Of a stretch of 64,000 nucleotides of DNA, positions 1 to 12,605 are shown in pieces. Where the stretch lies: positions 27,240,710-27,304,709 of the forward strand of contig CM032120.1 of NCBI GenBank assembly GCA_018894105.1. The letters are read 5' to 3'. The position numbers and the translations under genes are program-made. Numbering within the stretch: position 1 is the stretch's first letter; every line of letters begins with the position of its first letter. The notes beneath the pieces are model-generated. The model made no database searches. It had not been told where the DNA came from and saw only the letters and a list, made by a program, of their open reading frames with translations. The DNA comes from Jacaranda mimosifolia (taxonomy: Eukaryota; Streptophyta; Magnoliopsida; Lamiales; Bignoniaceae).

Positions 1-569
1 ACAAATAGTTATCCCTCCAAGTTTCAAGTTCAATATTTAATAAAATAGAACAAGTTTTTCCACTTGCAGGCTGCATCAATAGTAATTGAGCAGTGGAGAT
101 GGAGGAAGAAAGAAAAAGCCTAAAGGAAATGAAACAAGCAAAGAAATCAAGAAATTAGGATTTGATATAAAAAATGGGAGTGAAAAATAAAAACCCTACG
201 CGAAAGTCATAAGTAGACCAGATTAATATGCTATCTTGGACCTTGATTTATGTTTTTTTCCTAAAAAAAACAGAAAAACAGAAAAAAAAAGAAAAAAAAA
301 AGAAAAAAAAAAAAAGAGAGTGAACCGGTACTGGTTCGACCGGTTCCCAACCGATCAAATTGTGACCGGTTCTTAGGTGTGATTCGGACTGGACCTGCCA
401 CCGGTCACCGGTCGAACCGGCCGGTCCGATCCGATTTTTAAAACCTTGCCCTTCACGCAAAAGTTGGAAAGATTTAATCCGCTAGAAAGTACTTACTGAC
501 GTCATAATTAGTGCTTATGGCAATCAAGTTTTCAAATCTTTTGAGATGGCCAACTCGGACTAGCTAGTC
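1..569. other. Gene-free stretch at left edge
   Basis: I see no gene here. Positions 250-315 are an A-rich run with scattered G. It abuts the ACCGGT-rich island listed separately. The rest is unremarkable AT-rich DNA. Confidence 0.6.
318..440. repeat. ACCGGT-rich, partly palindromic island
   Basis: About 120 bp with many copies of ACCGGT, CCGGTTC and GAACCGG in both orientations, ending in a TTTTTAAAACC segment and preceded by an A-rich tract. The composition differs sharply from the surrounding AT-rich DNA. Similar CCGGTT-rich stretches are common at ends of plant DNA transposons and other non-coding repeats, so I infer a repeat fragment. A 70-aa minus-strand ORF runs through it but has repeat-like composition and a poly-Phe tail from the homopolymer, so it is not a gene. 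Confidence 0.4.
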
Positions 570-1410
570 AGGGTCCAGCCAAGCCGAGGTCAAATAAATT
601 CTATCGGTCCTGTGGTAATTATAGACACATCACCAATATATGTGCTCACTTGCATGATGAACTCAAAATGTTAATTTATAGGTCTTGATTCTAATTGAGT
701 GGAAAGAGACATTCTTAAGGAGTCAAGGATTGATGCCGAAGGTGACCCGGTATTTGGACCAACAAAGACGTGAAACTCATGAAAGGAAAATCTGCTACCT
801 TGGTGTGGTGTATGTCATTAATATGATATTGAATGGGCAAAAAAGATGGTTCATTGAGTCCATACAAAAGAAGTAAGTGATAGGATGTGAAGGATGGAGG
901 CCATAACGACCACATCCACTAGCGATGATCAATGCTAGTTTAGTTCGGCCTTGAATACTTATTGGGGATTCAAGTCACATTCTAAAATGTTCTGATTATT
1001 ACAATCAATATAGTTAATTATTACGTAGCTCAAGAGTTCATAGATAGTGAAAGCTCTATGGATATGTTTTTTCTTGAAGAATTTAAGTGAGTAGATTTGG
1101 AACCCACGCGACTGAAGTCTATCTAAACCTTATTCATTATATTTGTTGGGAATTGGTAAGCCCTTAGGATAGGTTGTTCTCTGATCAACACTGGGTAGTG
1201 GATTCAAGAAGTAGATCGTAATGACTCATTTCTTGATCGTGAATGCTCAATTTGCGTACAATGTGAACGTCAGACTTGACAGACCTATATTGAGTACTTT
1301 TCAAACTATAGTCTTTATGTATCATACAAAAGTTAAATTCTCAATAGATGATGAGATCGTTAAGGTTAGAAATGACAAATTCATCGTGATAAAATTTTGT
1401 GCATAGGTGA
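570..1410 (+). pseudogene. Decayed Gypsy (Tat-like) gag zinc-finger/protease remnant
   Basis: Broken reading frames in order resemble the same part of the intact-length Gypsy element at 12606-22838. At 610-690 a Cys...His...Cys motif is followed by DELKMLI, matching the gag zinc-finger and DEIERLI region. At 800-830 VINMI resembles the linker motif after gag. At about 1055-1125 SMDMFFLEEF and LEPTRLKS resemble the segment after the protease active site. At 1221-1340 the segment with NAQFAYNV and YHTKVKFS matches the element's VDAPFAYNV and YHMKIKFP. Several stops and frameshifts separate these pieces. No LTR was found nearby. The family assignment is firm for the last segment and softer for the rest. 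Confidence 0.6.
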
Positions 1411-3700
1411 TTAAAAGGTTAAAAAAATTCTACATGCTAACGCCTTGTAGCTGCAATTCTCAAGGTGACATAACGTGCTCTTAGGTTTGGAATTCTGATT
1501 GGTACCAAATCAAATAAATAATTTTCTTTTTCTTATAAACCATCTATTTATATTTCTATATATTAATCTTACAGATCAATCGGGGTCCTACCCCAAGCAG
1601 CTCGATCTTTCACCCTCAAAATTAGTACTCCAAGAAGAAGTACCAACACCTAACTAAAAGTGAAAATTTTCTCCATTTAGAGAGCGAACATGGGGAAAAT
1701 TAATATGTACCATACATATAATTGATGTTGATTATGACCCATCAAAATTTCTGACAGTAGTACAGCAGGGTACAAAAGCACTGAAACATATACATATATA
1801 AAAATATATGTATACACAAGGGGCACCAATGTAAAATGCTCCTTCACAGTTCATGTTCCCCCACCCACAACACTTTTCACTTTTACCGTCCGGCATTCAT
1901 GGGGATGTCACACAAACATTACTGAAAAAACGCTGAATATGCAGATTTAAATAAGCTCTTAAACGTTTTTCAAACTATTTTGTTGCTTTGTTTGGTTTTA
2001 TAATTTCAAAGTATTCAAATATATATATATACTGAAAATATAAAATCTATTTGGTTTTTTTCTTAAGGCTGAGTGAGGAGAACTCTTTTTTAGTGAGATG
2101 GATATATTTTTCACTGTAAGTATTATTTTATATAAGTTTTTACATAACATTTTATTATTTTATATAATTAATCATTGGAAGATGTTATTTACAGTACAAC
2201 CATCATTCCTGCCACATGAATGAAAAACTAAAAATGCTTCTAACTAAAACATATGTACTAAAACTCATTCATTTTTATTTCAATCAATAACTAATTCCCT
2301 AAACAATAAGAGAATGCAAACGAGCTAATTGAAGGTAAGAAAAAAAAATATAAGAAACCTAGCATCCTATTGTTCTTGATAGATGGATTTCTTTATTTTT
2401 TAGCTAAAAAATATAGAAATAACAAGAGTAATTGGATTTATTTTTTTTTTGAGCAGTAAAATGTGGGGAAAAGAAAAAATGACAAGAATAATATTTTTCT
2501 CTAGCCACATAATCTGCCAAAAATTATATTTAAAAGGCAAAGTGTTTCAGTTACTCTAAGTTAGGGAGTGAAGTGGCTCTAAGTTATCTTTGGGAGATAG
2601 TGTTGCAAAACGAAATAAATTTTGGGAGGGTGAGGTGTCTTTTACCCTTACATTAATATAATACTTGAGAAAATATATCCATTTAAATTTATGTAGAAAT
2701 ATATAACACTTAAAGATATATAATGTGATTCCACATCAAAGATGGATAAGATCCAATTCATAAGTCTAAATGAGATAATGAATAGGAAATGGATCTCCAA
2801 TTACAATACGAAACTAAAGCATTGGGTGTATACTCGAAGATAATCAATGATAACTTTCCAACTTCAGAATTAATTTACAATATTACAGAATGATATGTTA
2901 TAAGAATAGAATGGATTAATCATTTGTTATATTGTATAAGTACTTTATTGACATTATTCATCGTGCTTTGAATAAATTAAAATTCTCTTGGAAAATATTA
3001 TGGCATATATAATAATAATGATTAAGGTGTTCAAAAGTTATTTTGATGATTTCGATGGAATCAAAAAATATATTTTCAGAGTAAAAATGATTAAGTTCTT
3101 AATTTATTTTTGGGAGCATAAAAGAACACCAAACGTGGCCTATACTTTCCTTGGCAGAAAATGATAAATATTGGGAGGTGAAGGGGCCAAAAGGGGGAAG
3201 TTAATAGGAACAGAAAAAAATGAGAATCAACATTGTGCTTAAAATTTATTTTAGTTGCTGAGTAATTTGACAGATTCTCAGTACTCAAATTTCGGACCAA
3301 TTGAAAATTGGGATTTACCCGAAAAAGGATGCATAAGTGGGGACTTTTAATAATAATAACTTCTGACAGTACTATGCATTATTTTTTCTGAAATGTGAAC
3401 CAATGCACTGCTTTAATTTGATTTTGAATTTTCTTGTTAGTTGTAAAGAATTGAAGAGAAAAGGGGGATAGAAGGCCAGGGTCCCTGTCAAGTTTGTACC
3501 TTTTTATATTGCAGAAGCAAATAAAGATGATATGATGTATCAATGGTAAATCCATTGTCCTTTTTCTCGCACTGTAGCTTTTTTAAGTTTGTGTGAAGTC
3601 ACTCATAAATGTTGTATATATTAATATTCATTTTATGCCATCGTCCTATTTGGTTTTAGTGATCTACATTTTTTTTTTCAAATATGTATTTACGACGATA
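1411..3700. other. Intergenic, no gene seen
   Basis: AT-rich DNA with homopolymer runs and short TA repeats (for example near 2015-2030). The short ORFs have AT-driven composition and no recognisable domain. I see no RNA gene or clear transposon terminus. Confidence 0.55.
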
Positions 3701-3709
3701 ATAAAATAT

Positions 3710-4400
3710 GTTATCGACGTAAAAAGGTTAATTGCTTTGAGGTATTATCATGTCAACATGTATTTGATAAGAAATTTTGTCTTCAAAATGTGTTCAAATG
3801 GTGAGAGAAGAAAATAACTTATAACCTATCTTAAGTACTTGATTTTCTTCAATGTGGGGCAATTACATATCATCATATCCTCCAGCTAAGGGGTTGGGAA
3901 GAGGCACAGGGTTGTCGTTCTCATTGACAACATCATATGATAGCAACTAAATGTGTCACCGACATAGAATGGCCATCAACTTCAAGATTTCTCCCATCGA
4001 CATGAATTTAGTGGTAGATTTTTATTATTATTTTTCTCTGAAAATGAGCCTCAAAAGGTAACATAGAATGAAATAATTTATAAACTATCTCAAATCATTG
4101 ACTCCTACCGATGTGGGACAATTAGGTATATGTTCCCCTAGTGAAGGGGGCTTCTGAAGAAATACATGACCATCGTTCTCATAAATACCGCCACATGATG
4201 ATGTCTAAATTTGTCACCGGCATAGAAAGGTTAACCACTTTAAGGTATCGTTCCACAACATATTTGGTAGAGATTTTGTCCTAAAAAAATATTTTAAAGA
4301 GTGAGAGAGGAATAACAACTTATAAACTATTTCAAATGGTCAAATTCTTTTGACATGAGATAAGTGGATATCATCATATGCAAATATGTTATATGAAATC
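3710..4400. repeat. Three diverged direct repeats of ~250 bp
   Basis: Three copies share ordered anchors. The first is a block of the form ACC/GAC-GACATAGAATGG...AAGG-TAT near 3712, 3957 and 4216. Next comes AGATTTTGTCCT-like sequence, then a GTGAGAGA(A/G)GAA...ACTTATAA-CTAT block, then a GATGTGGGACAATTA-like block. Anchor spacing is about 245 and 259 bp. Copies are clearly diverged, with indels. Blocks of this kind resemble repeated non-coding transposon debris; I do not recognise the family. Confidence 0.55.
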
Positions 4401-7400
4401 TCTCAACTAATATGATATGCCAAATTGCAAATGAGTTATTTTGAACTATGGATATGTCATTATTCATCTTTTTAAATTAACGTTATTGAATTTGAACTAT
4501 TCAAGAATTTCACAAGGTGATAGGGCCTGTTCTTTTATGTTTTGATCATTTTCTAGAAAAAAATTTGGAAGAATGGGTTTTTGGGAGAAATTTTGGAGAA
4601 TATGCCGAGTATATCTTTTTGTTTTGGGGAAATATGAAAAATAATTTGAGAATGAGTTGTTTGTTTCTTTATATTTTAGGAAGAGACAAATTTTAGTGTA
4701 AACATCAAATCAGTTGCTTTTTTGTTGAATTTATAGGGTGGATGTATTTTTTTTATGTATAATATGTATGTATATTTATAGTTGGATGATGATGATGATG
4801 ATGATATGTGTGTGTGTATGTATATATTTGTAATGATTGAAATATGAGTGTAATTAATTTAATTGGTTATTTATTTTGAAATTTATATTTTTATAAATTT
4901 AACATTAGTAAATGATATATTGTTTGGAATAAAATATATATTAATAAATACTAATTGTTCATGAAATTATAATCATATCTTAATCATAAAAAAATCAAAC
5001 TATATCATAATTGTTAATATATAAAAAATTTAATTACTATACATTAATTATAAACTGATTACTGTTTATTAATTAAAATATAATTTTTTAACTGCTTATT
5101 ACTTATGATTTATGTATAAATTATACTTAGTTATTTATTTAAATAAAATAACTTTTTAATAATTTATATATATAAGACTAAATAACAATTCATCAAATTA
5201 AAATAAATAAATAATATTATATGGAATTAAATCATCTTAAATTATTTATTAAATAAATAAATGTAATATTTAATTATACGTAAAGTATGAAACATAATTA
5301 ATATATAAATAACAAGTTATTTAAATAAATTAATTTAAAAGTTATTAATTACTTTAACTCATTATTTAATTAATATATTATTTAGTAAATAAATTACTTA
5401 TTAATAATCAAATAATTTTAATTAAATTTAATTAATTCTCTCAACAATTACTTTAAGCATATCAATATTAATTTATTAAACTTAATAGATTATTAATAAA
5501 TATCCCACTATAATCAAAAAATTTATTATAATTTTAAATAAATGTGAGGATTAATATTTGATGAAGAAGATTAATTTATTTATTATATCAAATTTAAACA
5601 TCTAAAGTTATTTGTTGAATGAAAAAATGTAATATTTCATTAATACATTATATATTAAATATAATTAATACATTATTTAATTAATAAGTAAATTTAATTA
5701 ATTTAATATGTTATTCAATAAATGAATTATTTATCAATAACATAAATAATATTTAATTAAATCTACTTCATTTTTTTGATAATTAGTTTAATTAATTTTG
5801 TAAACATAAGTTTTAGAATTTTTTAACTAGTAAAATTTTAATGTTTTCACATATGTAAATATATATATATATATAGTGAGAAAATGATAAATGAATGAGT
5901 GATGTGATAAGTAGAGTGAGAAAATTAGGAGGAAGGTTAGGATGGGCTTTCTTAGGATAAAATTTGAGTATTTTAGAATTTTTTTTTAAAAATATACTTT
6001 TATTGTAAAAAAATTTTGAGGGTTGAAAAATATTTTTAAAAAATGTAGGAAAACAGAGCCATTGTTTTTATTATAAAATAAGGCACAAAAAAGGGCGAAT
6101 TGGGCCAAAATCCTTCATTTGTTTCTAGGGAGCTTTATTAAGTTACTTTTATCAAATTATGATATTGGATCAAGTTCTAAACTAGATATTGGATAAAGTT
6201 TTAAACTAAATAAGTGTAAAGCAGTAAAATAATAAAGAAAAACATAAAGGATTTATAGTAGTTCCACAACAACTTACTTCCACAATCAAAAATTTCACTT
6301 AGAAGTTTTAACTTTTAGTAATCAATTAAAGTTTCAAACGAATAGTCGGACACTAGTATAAGGTATAGAATAGAAAATTAAACAACTTAAAAGAAAAATC
6401 CTTGCCAAAGTATCTTCCAATCAATTTCCATAAAATCTGCAGTCATGTGATTTTAGGAGCATAAAAATGAAAATGTGAAATTTGTCATAATCAAAGTTTA
6501 GATCTTGATGAGATGCAATGGTTTTTCTAATGGATAAGTTCGAATTTGCTGGTATAAATTCATAATCTAGTGATTGAGAAATTGAATTTAATTTATCTCA
6601 CATCATAGTAAAAATGTAATGAAAAACTAAAATAAGTAGAGATATAAATGAGTTGAATTTGAATTGAATTTTGAAAATATTTTAAGTGTGAAACTATTTA
6701 AAAATAAAATTCAACTCAGAACTATTTAAACAAGCTCAAGATTCGAGCTTTTGAGTCTCAAGTTCAAGTTCAAAACTTATGAAAATGAGACCCAATCCAA
6801 AACTATTTAAACAAGTTTGAGTCCTACCTTAATGACCCTCTGGCTCGTGGTTGTGGAGCTTATGAGTCAATACAGTTTATTTAAGCTTTTAATGAAACTT
6901 GTGCTCAATTTGATATCTCATTGCAATAAAAGACTCCTGTATTACAGTGATCTTAGTCCATTTGAAAAAAAAAAAAAAAGAAAAGGAAAGAACGAACAAG
7001 TGTTAATAATTTTACATAGTACTAAATATACCACAACATATTTATTTGATCATATAAGAGTGAAAACCCCTATACATAGTAAGTGGTAAGATGTCTTAAA
7101 TCATAATTCAATATGGCGTTTTCTTGTTTCATTTTTCTTTTCTGTTTTGAGAAATCCTTTTTGGTTCCAAATGAAGACTAGCATAATATCAATTAATACC
7201 ACATGACATAATCCTCTTGATGTTTTTCCTTTTTTGGTAACAAAGGAGTAGTCGCACGTGATTCCCACGCACATAAAATATTTTTTGAATAATATATGTT
7301 ATCTATATAATTATAAATATCATGTTTCTCATACTCAATATAAACTGAATATCATTATTAGAGACAATCATATATTCATAGATACCAATAATATTTGCAA

Positions 7401-9090
7401 TCATAAGAAAATTTTATTGTTGTGTACCTTAAAGACTATATCACTTGAATAGTTAATGAAAACCAAATATATTATGAAAATAATAATAAAAATTCTAATA
7501 CATGGATGGCTATTGGAGTAGCAATTGGTGTTTTTGAGTACATAAGTGCTTGAAGGAGAAACTATAAGAGTTTTTTATATGTATATTTATAGTTGTAGGA
7601 TAAACAATAAGGCTTTTTGATACATGAGTGGTTAAAGAAAAATAATAGGAGTTATTTGTAAGTAAAAAGGTAAGTTTGGCAATTTAAAAATTGGTATCAT
7701 AACTACGAACATGAATTTTCAATTTAATCCAAAATATTGTATTTTTAAGTCTGTTTTAGAGAAAATTAAAGGGCAAATTTTGTAAATGTTCACTATTAAC
7801 TTTTATTTGCGAAATAAAATTGCATTCCCTTTTATAATAGTATAAATAAAAAGAATTATTGAAAAAATACAGTTATACTAACATAGTTATAAAAAAAATA
7901 TACTCGTTAATTCAATTTCAATCTCCGATTTTAAGACATTCAATTACAGAAGTATAGGACAAAACATAACTAGAATCTAACATTAGATTTCATAATTCAT
8001 TCAAAATATATATGAAATTCAATTTTTTTTTTCTCTTTTGCGTTAAATAATCGATTATAGTTTTATGAAAAAACAATTTGGGCCAGACCTTAGTGATTGG
8101 CAAAGTAGCATAACTTGAATTTAGCCGTCTAATTATGACTATATCCACGTGCACACACACATGCATGCACCTAGGCATTATATATACTAATGTATACAGA
8201 TAAAGAATTGTCAATTTATGCAACTTCGATCAAAATATACATTTTTAAAATTAAAATTTATTTTTAATTTTTAAAATAATTTTATTTATTGTTTAATATT
8301 AAATGTAAATTTTTAAGTTTTCAAAATCATCGAAATATATCAACTTATAAAATTTAATGTTAATTCAAAGAATATTACAAATTCAGGAAGAAGAAAAAAA
8401 TAAAAGTTTTGGATCTAAAACAATGAGGATTTTGCTTGGTCAATCTAAAAGAATGATTGCATATTTAAACCTATTTTTTAAATATATTAAACATAAATTT
8501 GTCCTATACAATTATGTACAGAGAGGGGATATATCTTTTAATCACAGTAGTACAATTTTCTGCAAGTGGTTGCTGCGCTGAAAAAAGAAGTAAATTTGTA
8601 GGAGAACTTCACAATGGTTTAATGAAGAAGTAAAGGGTAAACAATTGTCGTCTCTTTAGTTGGACAGACTTTTATTTATGATGAAAATAAAAATCTCGCC
8701 TATTTTACTAGAAATAAAGATGGAACATTAGGAAGGAAATCTAACCCTACTAGAAATAATCAACTCAAAAAGGAGAAAACATTGTAAGGTGCCCCAAGGG
8801 ACGCGTTTATTGAGATTGGGAGCTTTCCACTTTTGCTGTGTGGATTAGGTTACTGACAGTGACATCTCTCTCCTTAAATGTTTTTCTAAGTGCAATTTTG
8901 CACTACTCTGACCTTTACCTTGATTCCGACTGTTTTGGTGAGCATTGGCGGACTCTATCCTCTCATGGTTTGGGTAGTTTCTTGGGGTTGTTCCATCTAC
9001 GTATAACGTATCCTTTTAGGTAGCTAAACTAGAATAGCTTTTCTATCACATCTTCTATTGTAGCATTCCGCAATAGTATGCCTCCAATTA
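4401..9090. other. Intergenic, strongly AT-rich
   Basis: No gene is supported. From about 4750 to 5870 the sequence is almost only A and T, with many TTAATTAA-like and TATATA runs and a (GATGAT)n stretch near 4785, a composition typical of matrix-attachment-like or decayed repeat DNA. ORFs at 6817-7089, 7258-7452, 7990-8223 and 8357-8581 are AT-rich and featureless. Confidence 0.55.
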
Positions 9091-9099
9091 GATGAAAGT

Positions 9100-10450
9100 T
9101 GTAGTACTTTAGGAACTTTTAGCTTTGGAATTCTCCAAAATCTTGGCGGTCATTTGACCAAGCTTTATTGTTCTATAACCAGGAGTATTTCTAGTCTCAA
9201 GGCATTCAAAAGAGTGTATTTGAAGGATGTTTGTGGGATGGTGCTAATGTTTATGCAACTCCTTGTCAGTGTTAGTTCCTTTCTCTTGTGCCTTGCACTT
9301 GCAGGCATTTTGAGAAGCCACAACCTCTCCTTGCGAATGAGGAGCTCTTCCAGAGTAGTATAAGGCGTTTTCGGCTATAGACTCCTAGAACCTTTGGTGC
9401 TTCAAATTCTAGTAGATGATATAGGGCAAGAGCTCCTAATTGAGTGAGGGATTCATGTATCGCCTGTACAAAATGGTTAAGATAGCCTCTTAAGGACTCT
9501 CCATCCTTCTGCTTTATGGTGAATAGGTATACTATCGTCTTAGGAACCTACGATTGATGGAGAAGTTATGGAGATAGCTCTACGCCAATTGTTCTCAGCC
9601 CATGATGGATCCTATTGGAATATGGTTGAACCACGTCATAGCATGTTTGATGAGTGTGGTGTGGAACATCTTATAGTGTACTGCTTTACTCTGATCATAA
9701 AACTCCATCCTTTCCAAGAAGTTGTCCAAGTGCTCTTGCAAGTATGTCGTGCCATCAAACTCCAGCATATTAGCTCTCTTCATTCCAAGAGAAAGTGCCT
9801 CCATTAAGATAGTTCGTCAGAGGGGATTACATCTCAGGAAAGTGATGGCTAAGGGAGGGTACCAGCTCCCTACTCTTTCTGAGAGTTGGGCACTAGTGAA
9901 TAAGTCTATACTCTGATAGTAGTAGGCAGTTGCCAGGAGAGGTTTGCTCGAAGGGATGAATGTATATCTTCATATGGAGGTAAAAAGGGAGGATCAGTGC
10001 CTCGCTCTGAATTGGTCCTCTGCTCTGTCCTCTCTGGGGACGATGAAGCCCTTTGAGTCTGACAAAAGGAATGCTGCTACTCTTGAGGACGGTGTTCCTC
10101 AGCATATTGGGCGACCGCTTTGGTCATAGCATGAACAAAACCGTTCTCCATCAATGCTTTCAATGCCTCCTGAGTCATTTTCAGTACTAGTTCTCCAAGA
10201 GGTGGTGACATGGTGTCTACTATGCCGGAGCCTCCTCCATTGTTGGATGCAAGTCCGATATGGGCTATGGTGCTGGATGCTACTGCAAGTTATGTTGGTC
10301 ACTCTCCATGTTCTCCAACTTTGTAACCACCTGGTTGTTGGAATCTCGGACTCTAGAGCTCATCTGCATCCTCAATGTTCATTCTTCTTCGATAAGAGTT
10401 CCCACAGAAGGGAATCGGGGTACTTTCTGGAAGTCAGTGATTTTTAGAGT
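9100..10450 (-). pseudogene. Decayed Gypsy gag gene fragment
   Basis: Read on the minus strand, frame-shifted pieces form a retrotransposon gag in the right order. At about 10260-10080 lies an N-terminal part with ELVLKMTQEALKALM and AVAQYAEEHRP. At 9804-9595 is the retrotransposon gag core (FDGTTYLQEHLDNF, MTWFNHIPIGSI). At about 9540-9400 is the continuation with KQKDGESLRGYLNHF. The FDGT...WF...P.GSI...KQ..GESLR series is diagnostic for plant Gypsy gag. Stops and frameshifts separate the pieces and no LTRs are visible. Plus-strand ORFs in this interval are its antisense shadows. Confidence 0.75.
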
Positions 10451-12139
10451 TCATTTTCTTTTAAAACACGGTGCAAAGAGTTCTCAGCTCTTGATTTTTT
10501 GCAAATGATTTTTCATGCTCAGTTTAACTTTAAAACTTCATGTTTATAGTATTTTTTTTTTCTTAATGGGATATGGCCTACTAGGCTCTATATACCCTTC
10601 TTGGTGAACTTAGTCAATTGGGCTCTTCGATCTTTTTACTTAGCTACTGATTAATTGATTCGTCTTTTTAATCTGCTTTTACTTTTTTAACCCTTGAGAA
10701 CTTAGTTAGTCATATCAATATACTTTGCAATTTATAAAAATTAATTTTATATGTAAAACTCTAAATTTTTTAAAAACATGCCATATTTTTTAAGGATACA
10801 GACCGTAGCGTGAATTAAACACTAGTTTGCGTGTGTTTATATGTACTACATATTTATTTTTTTCATTATATATTTGTCATAGGCATATATAGATAATGAG
10901 TGCGTTAAAATATTCAATCCCATTAGATTCTTGCATCATTGGCAATGGTACAAGTTGAAGACTCACCAGTCACCACCTATGACTTTGTATATAAAGCAGC
11001 AATAAATCATAAAAAATATTAATTTACAACTTTGTATTATTTATTGTTGGTTAATTTATTTATTTTCAAACTTTAACATCAAAATGCATTGATTTCTTTC
11101 ATGCACAATAAATGATTTAGCTGCACTATCCCATTGCAGTTTGCACTATCCATTTTCTTCCATCACCTCAATTAATTTATCCACAAGCAAAAAGATGTGG
11201 CATAGTTCCATTTTGAGAAAAAAGGGGTGAAAAAAAAACAAAACAAAATAGGCATTAATTTTTCCAATTAAAAAGGATGCTCCAAAACCCGTACCTTTTT
11301 TTATCAAGAATATTACATCTCAAAATATAATAGAAATTTTACAAATTTGTTATCATCTTTTCAAAAATAATTAATTTTTAATTTTACACAACCATACATT
11401 TAAACTTTTGGTCACTCCAATAAAAAATATTAAGAAATTATTAACTCTCATTGGACACAATCTTACTTCTTTTTTTCTATAAATGGTTTATATTTTTAAA
11501 ATCTAAAATATATTAAAAGTTATTTATATATATATATATATATATTAATTGATTGAGTATCATCTAGCAAAAAAATAAATACAAATTTTAATCATTTATA
11601 AAAAAAATATTTATTTTTAAATAATTATCTTTATATCATGTGTCAATTACACATACAAAATAATTTAATTTGTGTATGATTTAAAAATAAATACAAGTAC
11701 AATCACTATCAAAAAATTAGGTATTAGCTAAAAGATTTACAATAAAATTAATTTCATAGCTAGAGTTCTACATTGTTGGTACAAATTTTCGTGGCAAATA
11801 TAATATTTTTTAGATTAACAAGTAACAAAAGTTATTAACTATCAAATCACAACATTGTTTCTTGAAAACACAACAAATTCTTTGTGCATTATTCATAAAA
11901 AAAATTAATAATATATATAAAAAAGAACAAGCATTAATTACGAATTTATTATATCAAGGGTTACCTACGAAAGTATCTACTTCAAATTTGACTTGGTTAA
12001 TTTCATATATAGTAAAGATTATGAATTTTTAGTATTAGTCACGAATTGATTATAACTGATGCTTTTTTTATTATTATTATTATTTGTAGTGAATATATAT
12101 AAAAAAAATAATGTAAAGCAAGCCATATTTATGCTAGAA
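10451..12139. other. Intergenic, no gene seen
   Basis: AT-rich DNA with a (TA)n run near 11525-11545 and many short inverted AT stretches. I see no coding or RNA gene. Confidence 0.5.
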
Positions 12140-12600
12140 ACGTCAACGGGATGGGTGGGGGCGAGGATTGCCCCCCACGCCCGTTCCCCCCTTCCCCCCT
12201 TCCCCCCTTCGTGGCGGTACCTGTTTCTTCTCTTGTGGGGAGATGTGTACCATGAATATTCAAATGCTTGATAGAATTTGTAGAATTTACAAATAAAAGA
12301 AATTAATATTAAAAATCATAAAAAAATTCAATAATTTAAATGATTATCAAAATAAAAAAAATATCATACATAACACACCAAATTTAATTATGTTTTACAA
12401 TAAGATATTAAAAAATATAAATACATAAACATAAATATCAATAAAGCTTTACAATTATTTTCAAGAGTTCTACATTTAGTGTGGTTCCTATAAAAAAATG
12501 TGTAGTTTTTAGAAGAAAAAATTATTCTAATAATTAAATATATTTTAATATATATAAAGTTAAAAATATATTACTTTAAAAATATTACTTTAATTAATAT
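12140..12600. repeat. Left half of an older repeat split by the Gypsy insertion (tentative)
   Basis: At 12150-12245 a G-run/C-run block (GGGATGGGTGGGGGCG, then CCCCCCACGCCCG and repeated CCCCCCTT) breaks the AT-rich background. On the other side of the Gypsy element, 22915-23060 shows a related pattern: GCGGAGACAGGGATAATGAT, then TTTTCTCGGGAAAATC and CACGGGAAATTTTCGTGG. Such GGGGATGGGG/CGGGGATTTTC patterns occur in a dispersed plant repeat that I cannot name. I infer that one old copy was split by the insertion. Confidence 0.35.
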
Positions 12601-12605
12601 ATTAC

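Noticed and set aside
248..460. 70-aa minus-strand ORF
   Set aside because: It reads through the ACCGGT-rich repeat and ends in poly-Phe coded by an A-run; repeat composition, no domain.
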